NCBI GenBank assembly: GCA_958370325.1
Contig: CATXJW010000020.1
Location: 1-33,604, forward strand
DNA: 33,604 bases
Source of the DNA: an uncultured Collinsella sp.
Lineage (GTDB): Bacteria > Actinomycetota > Coriobacteriia > Coriobacteriales > Coriobacteriaceae
Direction: 5' to 3'
The notes under the pieces were generated by a model. The model made no database searches. It was not told the origin of the DNA and saw only the letters and a program-made list of their open reading frames with translations. Within the stretch, counting starts at the first letter, position 1. Every line of letters starts with the position of its first letter. Of the stretch, positions 7,761-15,975 are shown one piece after another. The translations under genes and the position numbers were made by a program.

Positions 7761-9368
7761 CTATCCGCACACACCGCATTTTGCACAGGCCGAAAGCGCG
7801 GCCGGAGCCTGCGCGATGCCGCCCTTGGCCGTCTCGCGCAGCGTGGCCGGCAACGCGTGGCCCACCGAGAGCATGACGTGCGCCATCTGGTCAAACGGCA
7901 CCAGGCTCTTAATGCCGGCGAGGGCAAGCTGTGCGGAGCTAAAGGCGGCTGCCACGCCGATGGCGTTGCGGTTTTGGCAGGGTACCTCCACGAGGCCACC
8001 GACGGGGTCGCAAACGAGGCCCAGCAGGTTGCTCAGCGCGATGGAACTGGCGTCGAGCGCCTGCTCGGGCGTGCCGCCGAGCATCTGCACCAGCGCGGCG
8101 GCAGCCATGGCGGCCGCACTTCCGACCTCGGCCTGACAGCCGCCCTCGGCGCCGGCAACGCAGGCGCTTGTGGTGAGGTTGAGGCCGATGGCGGCGGCGC
8201 AGTAGAGCGCATCCATGATCTGCTCGTCGTCGAGCTCGAGGTGGTCGGCGAGCGCCAGCACGCAGCCGGGTACGACGCCTGCGGAGCCTGCCGTGGGGGC
8301 AGCGACGATCACACCCATCGTGGCTGAGCGCTCGAGTACGGCCATGGCTCGAGCCACGGCGTCGGTCTGGACGGCGCCCATTAAGTTGGAGCTCAGGTCG
8401 TTGCTGCCGGTGGCATCGACAAGTTTTGCCTCGCCGCCGATGAGGCCGCCGAGCGAGCGCTGCGGATTGGAAATGGGGGCTGTGGTCTCGTCTTTCATGA
8501 CATCGAGCACGCGACGCATGGCAGCGACGGCATGCTGCTCGCCGGTCAGGCGTGCCTCGCGCACGGCCATGACGGCGCCGATGTTGAGGCCCAGTTCCTT
8601 GCACGCATCGAGCAGCTGCTCGCCGTCGTCGAAGATTTCCTTTGCTGAGACGCCGGGGGAGAGCGATGAGGCCGAACCGGGAAGCTCAATGAAGGTGGCG
8701 TAATCGACATTGTCGAGCTTGCGCAGCATGGGGACGACGGTGTCGTCGGGGGTGCCATCGGTTTCAAAGACGGAGTAGGCCTGGCCGCCCACCTCGGTGC
8801 GGTAGGTACGGCAGAAGGCGATGTTCACATGCGCGTAGGCGAGCAGGTTCGTGAGCGCGGCGAGCACGCCGGGAACATCCTGGTGCGCCACGAAGAGCGT
8901 GGAATACATGCCCGAGATGTCGACGCCGACGCCGTTGATGCGACTGATGCGCATCTTGCCGCCGCCCAGGCTCTCGCCGCGGACCTGTGCCGTGGCGCCC
9001 GTAAGGTCTTGCATGTCGATGTCCACGGTGTTGGGGTGGATGGAGGCGTCGTCGCCCTTAATGTCAAATTGATATTCGAGGCCCTGCTCGCGTGCGAGGT
9101 CAAAGGCCTGCTTGATGTTCTCGTCATCGGTATCGAGGCCCAGGATGCCCGCGACGAGCGCGCGGTCGGTGCCGTGGCCGCGGTAGGTGTGGGCGAAGGA
9201 GTTCCACAGACCAAAGGTGACCTTGGTGATGCGGCCTTCCAGCAGGCTGGCAGCAACTTGGGCGCAGCGCAGGGCGCCGGCGGTGTGCGATGAGCTGGGA
9301 CCGACCATGACGGGCCCCAAGATCTCGAATGCCGAGGTCGTAGCTAGTGTTTGCGGCTTGCCTGCCAT
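7761..9368 (-). CDS. sdaA: L-serine dehydratase (iron-sulfur), fused beta-ACT-alpha
   Basis: This enzyme deaminates L-serine to pyruvate and ammonia using a [4Fe-4S] cluster. The 535 residues contain the beta domain first (SAFEILGPVMVGPSSSHTAG at about 12-31), then an ACT domain (about 155-230; LFVAHQDVPGVLAALTNLL), then the alpha domain (about 250-535). The alpha domain carries GAEGGCQAEVGSA and CDPVGGLVEVPCQNRN, which hold cluster and active-site residues. In well-known families the ACT domain occurs in the two-chain type and the fused chain lacks it; here both features are combined. The last eight residues, CAKCGVCG, are unusually Cys-rich. AAAGGAG lies five bases before the ATG. A terminator follows at 7716-7742, and a long inverted repeat lies upstream. 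Confidence 0.93.
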   Translation of the reverse strand: MAGKPQTLATTSAFEILGPVMVGPSSSHTAGALRCAQVAASLLEGRITKVTFGLWNSFAHTYRGHGTDRALVAGILGLDTDDENIKQAFDLAREQGLEYQFDIKGDDASIHPNTVDIDMQDLTGATAQVRGESLGGGKMRISRINGVGVDISGMYSTLFVAHQDVPGVLAALTNLLAYAHVNIAFCRTYRTEVGGQAYSVFETDGTPDDTVVPMLRKLDNVDYATFIELPGSASSLSPGVSAKEIFDDGEQLLDACKELGLNIGAVMAVREARLTGEQHAVAAMRRVLDVMKDETTAPISNPQRSLGGLIGGEAKLVDATGSNDLSSNLMGAVQTDAVARAMAVLERSATMGVIVAAPTAGSAGVVPGCVLALADHLELDDEQIMDALYCAAAIGLNLTTSACVAGAEGGCQAEVGSAAAMAAAALVQMLGGTPEQALDASSIALSNLLGLVCDPVGGLVEVPCQNRNAIGVAAAFSSAQLALAGIKSLVPFDQMAHVMLSVGHALPATLRETAKGGIAQAPAALSACAKCGVCG

Positions 9369-9386
9369 GGCTGCTCCTTTAATCTA

Positions 9387-9435
9387 TCCCGTCGTCCCGA
9401 GGGGCGGGGCATACTCTGTCCCGTCGTTCCGAGGG
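9387..9435. repeat. Short direct duplication next to an inverted repeat
   Basis: TCCCGTCGTCCCGAGGG (9387-9403) and TCCCGTCGTTCCGAGGG (9419-9435) differ at one base and lie 32 bases apart. The second copy runs into the left arm of the inverted repeat at 9426-9547. Confidence 0.8.
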
Positions 9436-9547
9436 CTTTAGTATTTGGTCGCCTGCTCGGACAGTCCTGACTCGCACGGAGAGCACATTAAGTGCTCTCC
9501 GGCTCGTGCGGAACTCGCGATCGACCAAATACTAAAGCCCTCGGAAC
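9426..9547. repeat. Long inverted repeat upstream of the serine dehydratase gene
   Basis: Perfect 26-base arms (9426-9451 and 9522-9547), containing GAGGGCTTTAGTATTTGGTC and its complement, enclose a 70-base centre. The centre holds a second perfect hairpin, GGAGAGCAC/GTGCTCTCC (9478-9486, 9492-9500), with CGCAC/GTGCG further out. The rest of the 346-base gap between metK and the dehydratase gene contains the metK terminator and a weak promoter-like pair on the minus strand (TTGCAG at 9575-9580, TATCCT at 9550-9555, spacing 19). Confidence 0.9.
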
Positions 9548-9643
9548 TTAGGATACATGGTTGGAGTCGCTCTGCTGCAAATTTCATCGGCTGGTGACCA
9601 ATTTCGCTTTCCATGTCGATACATCTTCACCACCTTTAAATAA

Positions 9644-9677
9644 AAAAGAAGTACCGGTTGGGGCCGGTACTTCTTTT
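9644..9677 (-). terminator. Intrinsic terminator of metK
   Basis: Perfect 14-base arms AAAAGAAGTACCGG / CCGGTACTTCTTTT (9644-9657, 9664-9677) with loop TTGGGG have A/T tracts on both sides, so the hairpin could terminate in either direction. It lies 37 bases after the metK stop codon. Confidence 0.9.
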
Positions 9678-9714
9678 GGTGCATCGTTATGTGGTTGCGG
9701 CTTTTGCTGTTAGC

Positions 9715-10995
9715 CTACAGGCCGCAGGCCGCTTTGAGTTCTTCGATGCGGTCGGTATTCTCCCAGGTGAAGTCGGCGTCTTCGCGGCCGAAGTGGCCGT
9801 AGGCTGCCGTCTTTTCGTAGATGGGGCGACGCAGGTCTAGGTCGCGGATGATTGCGCCCGGGCGCAGGTCGAAGGTCTTCTCGACGGCCTCGACGATCTT
9901 TTCCTCGGCAACATGCGCGGTACCGAAGGTGTCGACCATGATTGAGAGGGGCTTGGAAACGCCGATGGCGTAGGCAAGCTCGACTTCGCAGCGGTCGGCC
10001 AGACCGGCGGCGACCACGTTCTTAGCGACCCAGCGCGCGGCATACGCGGCGGAGCGGTCGACCTTGGTGCAGTCCTTGCCGCTAAAGGCACCGCCGCCGT
10101 GACGGCCGTAGCCGCCATAGGTGTCGACGATGATCTTACGGCCGGTGAGGCCCGTGTCGCCCATGGGGCCGCCTACGACAAAGCGACCGGTGGGGTTCAC
10201 GTAGATGTCCGCGTTGTCCCACGGCATGTTCTCGGCGGCCATGACCGGGGTGATGACGTGTTCGATGAGGTCGGCCTTGATCTTGCCCATGTCCTCGATC
10301 TCGGCGGCGTGCTGCGTGGAGATGACGATGGTCGTGACCTCGACGGGCTTTCCTTCCTCGTAGCGCACGGTGACCTGGGTCTTGCCGTCGGGACGCAGAT
10401 AGGCGAGGGTGCCGTCGTGGCGCACGGCGGCCAGGCGCTCGGCCAGGCGGCTTGCCAGGTAGTGCGGCATGGGCATGAGGGTCTTGGTCTCGTTGGAGGC
10501 ATAACCGAACATCATGCCCTGGTCGCCGGCGCCGATCAGGTCGATCGGGTCGGTGGTGGCGCCGGTCTGGGTCTCGAAGGACTCGTCGACGCCCTGGGCG
10601 ATATCGGGCGACTGCTCGTGGATAAGGCTCATAACGCCGCAGGTGTCGCAGTCAAAACCGAACTTGGCACGGTTGTAGCCAATGCGACGGATAACGCCGC
10701 GGGCGATTTCCTGTACGTCGACGTAGGCCTGGGTGCGAATCTCGCCGGCGACGATGACGGTGCCGGTGGTCACGAGGGTCTCGCAGGCGCAGCGGACGTT
10801 CTCCACGTTGGCAGGCACGCCGTTGGGGGCGATGTAGCCCTGCTCCTGGAGTTCTATTTCTTTGGCGAGGATTGCGTCGAGGACGGCGTCGCTGATCTGG
10901 TCAGCGATCTTATCGGGATGACCTTCGGTCACCGACTCCGACGTAAAAACAAAGGACCCGTGTTGGGGTGGGATGGAACGAAGTTCTTCTGACAT
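9715..10995 (-). CDS. metK: S-adenosylmethionine synthetase
   Basis: This cytosolic enzyme makes S-adenosylmethionine from methionine and ATP. The 426-residue protein, somewhat longer than the common 380-400, shows the family hallmarks in order: FTSESVTEGHPDKIADQISD near the start, GAGDQGMMFGYA (about residue 155) and GGGAFSGKDCTKVDRSAAY (about 303-321). The ATG is preceded by GAAAGGA. A candidate promoter and a GC-rich leader hairpin lie upstream, and a strong terminator follows, so it is probably a single-gene transcript. It is divergent from gltX, with a long inverted repeat between them. I find no convincing SAM-I type riboswitch core in the short leader. Confidence 0.98.
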   Translation of the reverse strand: MSEELRSIPPQHGSFVFTSESVTEGHPDKIADQISDAVLDAILAKEIELQEQGYIAPNGVPANVENVRCACETLVTTGTVIVAGEIRTQAYVDVQEIARGVIRRIGYNRAKFGFDCDTCGVMSLIHEQSPDIAQGVDESFETQTGATTDPIDLIGAGDQGMMFGYASNETKTLMPMPHYLASRLAERLAAVRHDGTLAYLRPDGKTQVTVRYEEGKPVEVTTIVISTQHAAEIEDMGKIKADLIEHVITPVMAAENMPWDNADIYVNPTGRFVVGGPMGDTGLTGRKIIVDTYGGYGRHGGGAFSGKDCTKVDRSAAYAARWVAKNVVAAGLADRCEVELAYAIGVSKPLSIMVDTFGTAHVAEEKIVEAVEKTFDLRPGAIIRDLDLRRPIYEKTAAYGHFGREDADFTWENTDRIEELKAACGL

Positions 10996-11017
10996 GATTG
11001 TCCTTTCAAAAACGTGT

Positions 11018-11044
11018 CCCGGCGACCGTTACCATTCCGCCGGG
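11018..11044 (-). promoter_or_regulatory. GC hairpin in the metK leader
   Basis: Perfect seven-base arms CCCGGCG/CGCCGGG (11018-11024, 11038-11044) with a 13-base loop are followed, in the direction of transcription, by ACACGTTTTT just before the ribosome-binding site. It could be an attenuator or a stabilising 5' hairpin; nothing seen decides which. Confidence 0.4.
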
Positions 11045-11062
11045 CTCTCTATGCAAGGGCAC

Positions 11063-11090
11063 ATCATAGCGCGTAAATCAAACATTCACA
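11063..11090 (-). promoter_or_regulatory. metK: Candidate metK promoter
   Basis: On the minus strand, TATGAT (11063-11068) is a good -10. TGTGAA (11085-11090), 16 bases upstream, is a partial -35. The start would give a leader of about 60 bases that contains the GC hairpin. Confidence 0.45.
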
Positions 11091-11100
11091 CCCTTTCCGC

Positions 11101-11192
11101 ACCCACTCATTGGGGACAGACTTAAATGAGTAGCCTTAAACTAAGAATGTCTCCAGCGACTGGTCATTTAAGTCTGTCCCCAATGAGTGGGT
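11101..11192. repeat. Long inverted repeat between divergent metK and gltX
   Basis: Perfect 29-base arms (11101-11129 and 11164-11192), with core TGGGGACAGACTTAAATGA, surround a 34-base centre. Each arm is itself partly self-complementary (CTCATT ... AATGAG). It sits between the two divergent candidate promoters rather than at a transcript end, so a pure terminator role is unlikely. Confidence 0.92.
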
Positions 11193-11201
11193 CGGTGCCC
11201 T

Positions 11202-11232
11202 TTGTGCGGAGGTTGCTTTGTTGCTTTATACT
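11202..11232 (+). promoter_or_regulatory. gltX: Candidate gltX promoter
   Basis: TATACT (11227-11232) is a good -10, 40 bases before the gltX ATG. TTGTGC (11202-11207) could serve as -35, but the spacing of 19 is long. Confidence 0.4.
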
Positions 11233-11272
11233 GATGCGGTTAGACATCCATCCTGCAATCGAGGAGATTTCC

Positions 11273-12748
11273 ATGGCATCAGACGTTCGCGTCCGCTTTG
11301 CACCCTCACCCACGGGCAAGCTGCACATCGGCGGCGCCCGCACCGCTATCTATAACTGGGCTTTTGCCCGCGCAAACGGCGGCACGTTCATCCTGCGCAT
11401 CGACGACACCGACCCCACCCGTTCCACCGACGAGAACACGCAGATCATCTTGCGCGCCATGCGTTGGCTGGGCCTGGACTGGGACGAGGGTCCCGAGGTG
11501 GGCGGCGACTATGGCCCCTACGCTCAGACCGAGCGCCTGGACCTGTACAAGCAGGCCGCTCAGAAGCTCTGGGACGAGGGCAAGGCCTATCCCTGCTTCT
11601 GCACCAAGGAGCAGCTCGACGCCGACCGCAAGGCCGCGCAGGAGCGCAAGGACCCCTTCCAGGGCTATCAGCGCCGTTGCCGCGATCTTGATCCCGAGGA
11701 GGCCCGCCGCCGCATCGAGGCCGGCGAGCCCTACGTCCTGCGCATCAAGGTGCCCGAGGACCGCGGTGACGTCGTCATCCACGACGCCGTCCACGGCGAG
11801 GTGACCTTCGACGCCAAGGAGCTCGACGACTTTGTCATCTTCCGCTCCGATGGCACGCCCACGTACAACTTCGCGACCGTCGTCGACGACGCCATGATGA
11901 AGATCACCCACGTCATCCGCGGCGATGATCACCTGTCCAACACCCCGCGTCAGGTCATGGTCTATGAGGCCCTCGGCGCGCCCGTGCCCACGTTTGCCCA
12001 CATCTCCATGATCTTGGGTGCCGACGGCAAAAAGCTCTCCAAGCGCCATGGCGCCACCTCGGTGGAGGAGTACCGCGACGCCGGTTACCTGTCCGACGCC
12101 TTCGTCAACTACCTGGCGCTGCTCGGCTGGTCGCTCGACGGCGAGACCACAATCATCCCGCGCGATGTCCTGGCCAGCAAGTTCTCACTCGACCGCATTT
12201 CCAAGAACCCGGCGACCTTCGACCCCAAAAAGCTCGACTGGGTCAATGCCGAGTACATCAACGGCATGTCCGATGCTCAGTTTGCCGACGAGATCATGGT
12301 CCCCGAGCTGCACGAGGCGGGTCTCATCGAGGGTAACGTCGAGTACGGCGAGGACTGGATTGACGCGCTTGCCGCCATCGTCAAGCCGCGCACCAAGATG
12401 CCGGCCGACGCCGTGACCGTCGCCGCCCCCATCTTTGCTACGGCCGAGACGCTCGAGTATGACGAGAAATCCGTCAACAAGGGCCTGGCCAAGGAAGGCA
12501 TGGGCGCCATTCTGGATGCCGCCAAGGCCGCGCTAGAGGGCGTGGACGAGTGGACGGCTGCCAACATCGACGCCGCGCTTGAGCCGCTGCCCGAGCAGAT
12601 GGATCTTAAGAAGCGCGTGGTCTTCCAGGCCGTGCGCGTCGCCGTCTGCGGCAACATGGTGAGCCCTCCGCTGGGCGAGACCATGGCGCTCGTCGGCCGC
12701 GACGACTGCCTGGCGCGCATCGACCGCGCCCGCACGATGGCGCTGTAA
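11273..12748 (+). CDS. gltX: Glutamyl-tRNA synthetase
   Basis: This class I synthetase charges tRNA-Glu with glutamate in the cytosol. The 491-residue protein begins with the ATP-binding HIGH-type motif PSPTGKLHIGGARTA (about residues 11-25) and has the KMSKS-type motif KKLSKRHG (about 254-261). A Cys pair, CFC, occurs near residue 110. The C-terminal anticodon-binding region is present and the length is normal. ATG 11273 is chosen because GAGGAG (11261-11266) lies six bases upstream; the longer frame beginning at 11126 would run through the inverted repeat and add non-family sequence. An intrinsic terminator follows. The partial tRNA-Glu gene at the window start is a potential substrate. Codons end predominantly in C, unlike fmt downstream. 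Confidence 0.98.
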   Translation: MASDVRVRFAPSPTGKLHIGGARTAIYNWAFARANGGTFILRIDDTDPTRSTDENTQIILRAMRWLGLDWDEGPEVGGDYGPYAQTERLDLYKQAAQKLWDEGKAYPCFCTKEQLDADRKAAQERKDPFQGYQRRCRDLDPEEARRRIEAGEPYVLRIKVPEDRGDVVIHDAVHGEVTFDAKELDDFVIFRSDGTPTYNFATVVDDAMMKITHVIRGDDHLSNTPRQVMVYEALGAPVPTFAHISMILGADGKKLSKRHGATSVEEYRDAGYLSDAFVNYLALLGWSLDGETTIIPRDVLASKFSLDRISKNPATFDPKKLDWVNAEYINGMSDAQFADEIMVPELHEAGLIEGNVEYGEDWIDALAAIVKPRTKMPADAVTVAAPIFATAETLEYDEKSVNKGLAKEGMGAILDAAKAALEGVDEWTAANIDAALEPLPEQMDLKKRVVFQAVRVAVCGNMVSPPLGETMALVGRDDCLARIDRARTMAL

Positions 12749-12771
12749 CAGTCGCGCAAACGCATGTATCC

Positions 12772-12802
12772 GAGCCCCGTTCACCCGAGCGGGGCTCTTG
12801 TT
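12772..12802 (+). terminator. Intrinsic terminator of gltX
   Basis: GAGCCCCG/CGGGGCTC arms (12772-12779, 12790-12797) with a ten-base loop are followed by TTGTTTC. The hairpin starts 23 bases after the gltX stop codon. Confidence 0.8.
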
Positions 12803-12822
12803 TCTGTGCCGATGAGTGGGTT

Positions 12823-12928
12823 GCTGGGACAAAATAATCAGTAGTGTTTGTCCCATGTTCGAGTGACGCAACAAGCTTGACACTCGTATTGGCCATGGGA
12901 CAAACACTACTGATTATTTTGTCCCAGC
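12823..12928. repeat. Long inverted repeat between gltX and priA
   Basis: Perfect 35-base arms (12823-12857 and 12894-12928), the longest in the window, surround a 36-base centre that holds another hairpin, CGAGTG/CACTCG (12860-12865, 12881-12886). Each arm is itself a hairpin: GGGACAAA, 13 bases, TTTGTCCC. The element therefore looks like two head-to-head palindromic units, as in REP/BIME elements. Confidence 0.93.
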
Positions 12929-12958
12929 CCTTTCAGGTCCGTTCGTTAGAGGTGGTGT

Positions 12959-15412
12959 ATGGCTCAACAACTGTCGCTGTTTGCTTCGCCGGAACCGGAG
13001 GAGGCTCCGGTGAAGCCCGTGCCTGCCGCTGCCCTGGTTCAACCTAAGCCTGCACCTGAGCCCATTGCCGCCTACGCGAACGTTGTCCTTGACATTCCCA
13101 CCCGCGCGCTGTCCGAGCCGTTTGCTTACGGCATTGCGCATTCCCTTGCTAATGAGGCCCAGGTCGGATCGACGGTCCTGGTCCACTTTGGCAACCGTGC
13201 CGCCGCAGGCTACATCGTCGACATTGCGCCCGAGCCGGGCGACCTGCAAGGCAACAACGCCCTCGACCCTTCGCGCATTAAGTCTGTCGAAGCCATCCTC
13301 AGCAAACCGCTCTTTACCGCCGAGGCTGCCCGCATCGCGCGCTGGATGAGTCACGAGTACGTCGCGACGCTTTCCGAGTGCCTGCGCCTGTTTTTGCCTC
13401 CGGGCGGCAGCCCGCGCGTGGTCAAGGGCGATGACGGCGCATGGTCGGTTGAGCGCCCCGCCGTCAAGCCTATTCAAAACCGCTGGGTCATGCTCACGCC
13501 CGAGGGCTTCGACTATACGCCGCCCAAGACCGCCGTTCGCCAGCGCCAGCTCATCGAGGCGCTCCGGTGCGGCCCCGTTACGACGCGCGACCTCAACCTG
13601 CTCTATAACAGCATGTCGGCGACCATCAAGGCGCTCGAAAAACGCGGCGTCGTGGTGGTGGAGGAGCGCCGTGCCTGGCGCGGTTGCAGCGAGCAGACTA
13701 CGCTGTCCTCCGCGAGCGGCAAGGCGCCGGTCGCACTTACCAACGGCCAGCAGCAGGCGCTCGCGCAGATTGAGCGCGCTCGCCTGGATGCGCACGGCGA
13801 CGTGGTCCTTGTCGATGGTGTCACCGGATCCGGCAAAACCGAGGTCTACCTCTCCGCTATCGAGCGCGTGCTCGCGGCCGGTCGCTCGGCCTGCGTGCTC
13901 GTGCCCGAGATCTCGCTGACGGCCCAGACCGTCGGCCGCTTCCGCTCGCGCTTTGGCGAGACGGTCGCCGTGTTCCACTCGCGCCTTTCGGCCGGCGAGC
14001 GCCTGGACCAGTGGGATATGGTCTCCAGCGGTGCGGCCCGCGTGGTCGTCGGCGCCCGCTCGGCGCTCTTTTGCCCGCTCAGTGACTTGGGCCTCATCAT
14101 CATCGACGAGGAACACGAGACCAGTTACAAGCAGGGCTCCAGTCCGCGCTACCACGCGCGCGAGGTGGCGGCCGAGATGGCGCGGCGCTACCGCTGCCCA
14201 CTTGTGCTGGGCTCGGCCACGCCTTCTGCCGAGGCCCTCGACCGCTGCCGCCGCGGTACGTACGGCGGCGCCACCTGGACGCGCGTCGAGATGCCCGAAC
14301 GCCCGGGACTCGCCGTGCTGCCCACTGTCCGCATTGCCGACCTGCGCCGTGAGTTTTCTCACGGCAGCCGCTCCATGTTCTCAAAACCCTTGATGGAGGG
14401 CTTGGAGCGTGTGGTCGAGCGCCGTGAAAAGGCCGTGTTGCTGCACAACCGCCGCGGTTTTGCGCCGTTCCTGATGTGCCGTGAGTGCGGCTGCGTCCCA
14501 ACCTGCAACCACTGCTCCACCGCGCTTACGTATCACGAGCGCACGCACACACTGCAGTGCCACACCTGTGGATCGTCCTGGCGCGTGCAGCCGTATCCCG
14601 CGCCCACGAGTCGCTGTCCCAAGTGCGGGAGCCGCTACCTGGCTAAAATGGGCCTGGGAACGCAGCAGATCGAGGACGCGCTGCACCAGATGCTGCCCGA
14701 GGACGTCGCCATTATCCGCATGGACGCCGATTCCACGCGCGGGAAGGACGCACATAAAAAGCTACTCGAGCAGTTCGATGCCGCCGATTGCGCGGTGCTG
14801 CTGGGCACTCAGATGATCGCCAAGGGCCTCGACTTTCCCGAGGTCACGCTCGTGGGCGTGGTCAATGCCGACTTTGCGCTGAAGCTGCCGGACTTCCGCG
14901 CAGGGGAGCGCGCCTACGACCTGCTGGAACAGGTGGCGGGCCGCGCAGGTCGCGGCGATCGCCCCGGCGAGGTCATCATCCAGACCTACCTGCCCGAGGA
15001 TCCGGTCATTCGCGCCGTCGCCGAGCACGATCGTTCGATCTTTACCGACTACGACCTGGACCAGCGTCGCGACGCCCTATATCCGCCGTTCGTGCGCCTA
15101 GTCAACATTTTGGTATGGTCGGCGAACCGAGACGACGCGCAAGACTACATCGGGCGCATCGCAAAGCTCCTTAAGCGCCGCTGGCACGCCGCCGCCCCTG
15201 ATTTTTTGCGGGCGGGGAGTGTCGTGCCGCAGGTGCTAGGCCCGGCTTCGTGTGTAATCGAGAGAGCCAAGGACCGTTACCGCTTCCATCTGCTTGTAAA
15301 GTCGCCAGTAGGGTACCATGTCTCTGACGATATCGACGCCTGCCTCAAAGAGGCGGGCTCCGTGCGCGGCGTGAGCGTGAGCGTTGACGTCGACGCCTAT
15401 GATTTGATGTAA
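12959..15412 (+). CDS. priA: Primosomal protein N' (replication restart helicase PriA)
   Basis: PriA recognises stalled forks and reloads the replicative helicase. The 817-residue protein has an N-terminal 3' DNA-binding domain (about 35-140) and a winged-helix region. The helicase core has Walker A VDGVTGSGKTEVYL (about 283-296) and a DEEH-type motif IIIDEEHETSYKQGSSPRYH. Two zinc-binding clusters follow (CRECGCVPTCNHC and CHTCGSSW...CPKCG, eight Cys), then the C-terminal helicase lobe with GTQMIAKGLDFPEV and QVAGRAGRGDRPG. All key motifs are intact. An AGAGGTGG sequence precedes the ATG. def begins 18 bases after the stop, so priA and def are probably co-transcribed. Confidence 0.97.
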   Translation: MAQQLSLFASPEPEEAPVKPVPAAALVQPKPAPEPIAAYANVVLDIPTRALSEPFAYGIAHSLANEAQVGSTVLVHFGNRAAAGYIVDIAPEPGDLQGNNALDPSRIKSVEAILSKPLFTAEAARIARWMSHEYVATLSECLRLFLPPGGSPRVVKGDDGAWSVERPAVKPIQNRWVMLTPEGFDYTPPKTAVRQRQLIEALRCGPVTTRDLNLLYNSMSATIKALEKRGVVVVEERRAWRGCSEQTTLSSASGKAPVALTNGQQQALAQIERARLDAHGDVVLVDGVTGSGKTEVYLSAIERVLAAGRSACVLVPEISLTAQTVGRFRSRFGETVAVFHSRLSAGERLDQWDMVSSGAARVVVGARSALFCPLSDLGLIIIDEEHETSYKQGSSPRYHAREVAAEMARRYRCPLVLGSATPSAEALDRCRRGTYGGATWTRVEMPERPGLAVLPTVRIADLRREFSHGSRSMFSKPLMEGLERVVERREKAVLLHNRRGFAPFLMCRECGCVPTCNHCSTALTYHERTHTLQCHTCGSSWRVQPYPAPTSRCPKCGSRYLAKMGLGTQQIEDALHQMLPEDVAIIRMDADSTRGKDAHKKLLEQFDAADCAVLLGTQMIAKGLDFPEVTLVGVVNADFALKLPDFRAGERAYDLLEQVAGRAGRGDRPGEVIIQTYLPEDPVIRAVAEHDRSIFTDYDLDQRRDALYPPFVRLVNILVWSANRDDAQDYIGRIAKLLKRRWHAAAPDFLRAGSVVPQVLGPASCVIERAKDRYRFHLLVKSPVGYHVSDDIDACLKEAGSVRGVSVSVDVDAYDLM

Positions 15413-15430
15413 CAAACCGAAAGGATGGCC

Positions 15431-15967
15431 ATGGAAGCCAACGGAATCGTACTGTCGCCCGACCCTCGTCTGCGCCAGGAGTGCGCCGTCATTGAGGAGA
15501 TCACCCCGGCGATTGAGGCACTTGCCGAGAAGATGAAGAAGATGATGTTCGAGAACGGCGGCTGCGGCCTGGCTGCCCCGCAGATTGGCGAGCTCATTCA
15601 GCTCGTCACCATCGACTGCGACTACAGCGACAAGAATGATTATGATCCGTACGTGCTCATCAATCCTGTCATTGTTGAGCAGAGCGACCATCTGGTGCCG
15701 TTTAGCGAGGGCTGCCTGTCCATCCCTGGCATTAGCTGCGAGATCGAGCGTCCCGACCATGTCGTCGTCGAGGCGTACGACTTGGACGCAAACCTGATTC
15801 GCTATGAGGCTTCGGGCGATCTGTTCTGCGTGTGCCTGCAGCACGAGATTGATCACCTGCATGGCAACACCATGTTCGAGCGACTGAAGCCGATGCAGAG
15901 GCTCAAGGCCGTCAAGGAGTACCAGGACGCCCTGGCTCGCGGCGCTCGACCTGGCGAGACGGAGTAG
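15431..15967 (+). CDS. def: Peptide deformylase
   Basis: This metalloenzyme removes the formyl group from nascent proteins, complementing Fmt encoded just downstream. The 178-residue product carries the three metal-site motifs: GCGLAAPQIG (about 44-53), EGCLS (about 95-99, ligand Cys) and HEIDHLHG (about 139-146, ligand His pair and catalytic Glu). ATG 15431 is preferred over ATG 15425 because GAAAGG (15419-15424) lies six bases before it and directly abuts the other. It follows priA closely. A long inverted repeat begins nine bases after the stop. Confidence 0.97.
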   Translation: MEANGIVLSPDPRLRQECAVIEEITPAIEALAEKMKKMMFENGGCGLAAPQIGELIQLVTIDCDYSDKNDYDPYVLINPVIVEQSDHLVPFSEGCLSIPGISCEIERPDHVVVEAYDLDANLIRYEASGDLFCVCLQHEIDHLHGNTMFERLKPMQRLKAVKEYQDALARGARPGETE

Positions 15968-15975
15968 GTCCCACC

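Noticed and set aside
9369..9640. IS element remnant suggested by the inverted and direct repeats
   Set aside because: No transposase fragment is found in any frame; classed as inverted repeat plus short duplication only.
10996..11100. SAM-I/S-box riboswitch ahead of metK
   Set aside because: The leader is short and lacks the conserved S-box core; only one simple hairpin is visible.
12914..14362. A 482-codon minus-strand frame antisense to priA
   Set aside because: Composition artefact; the priA frame carries all helicase and zinc motifs.
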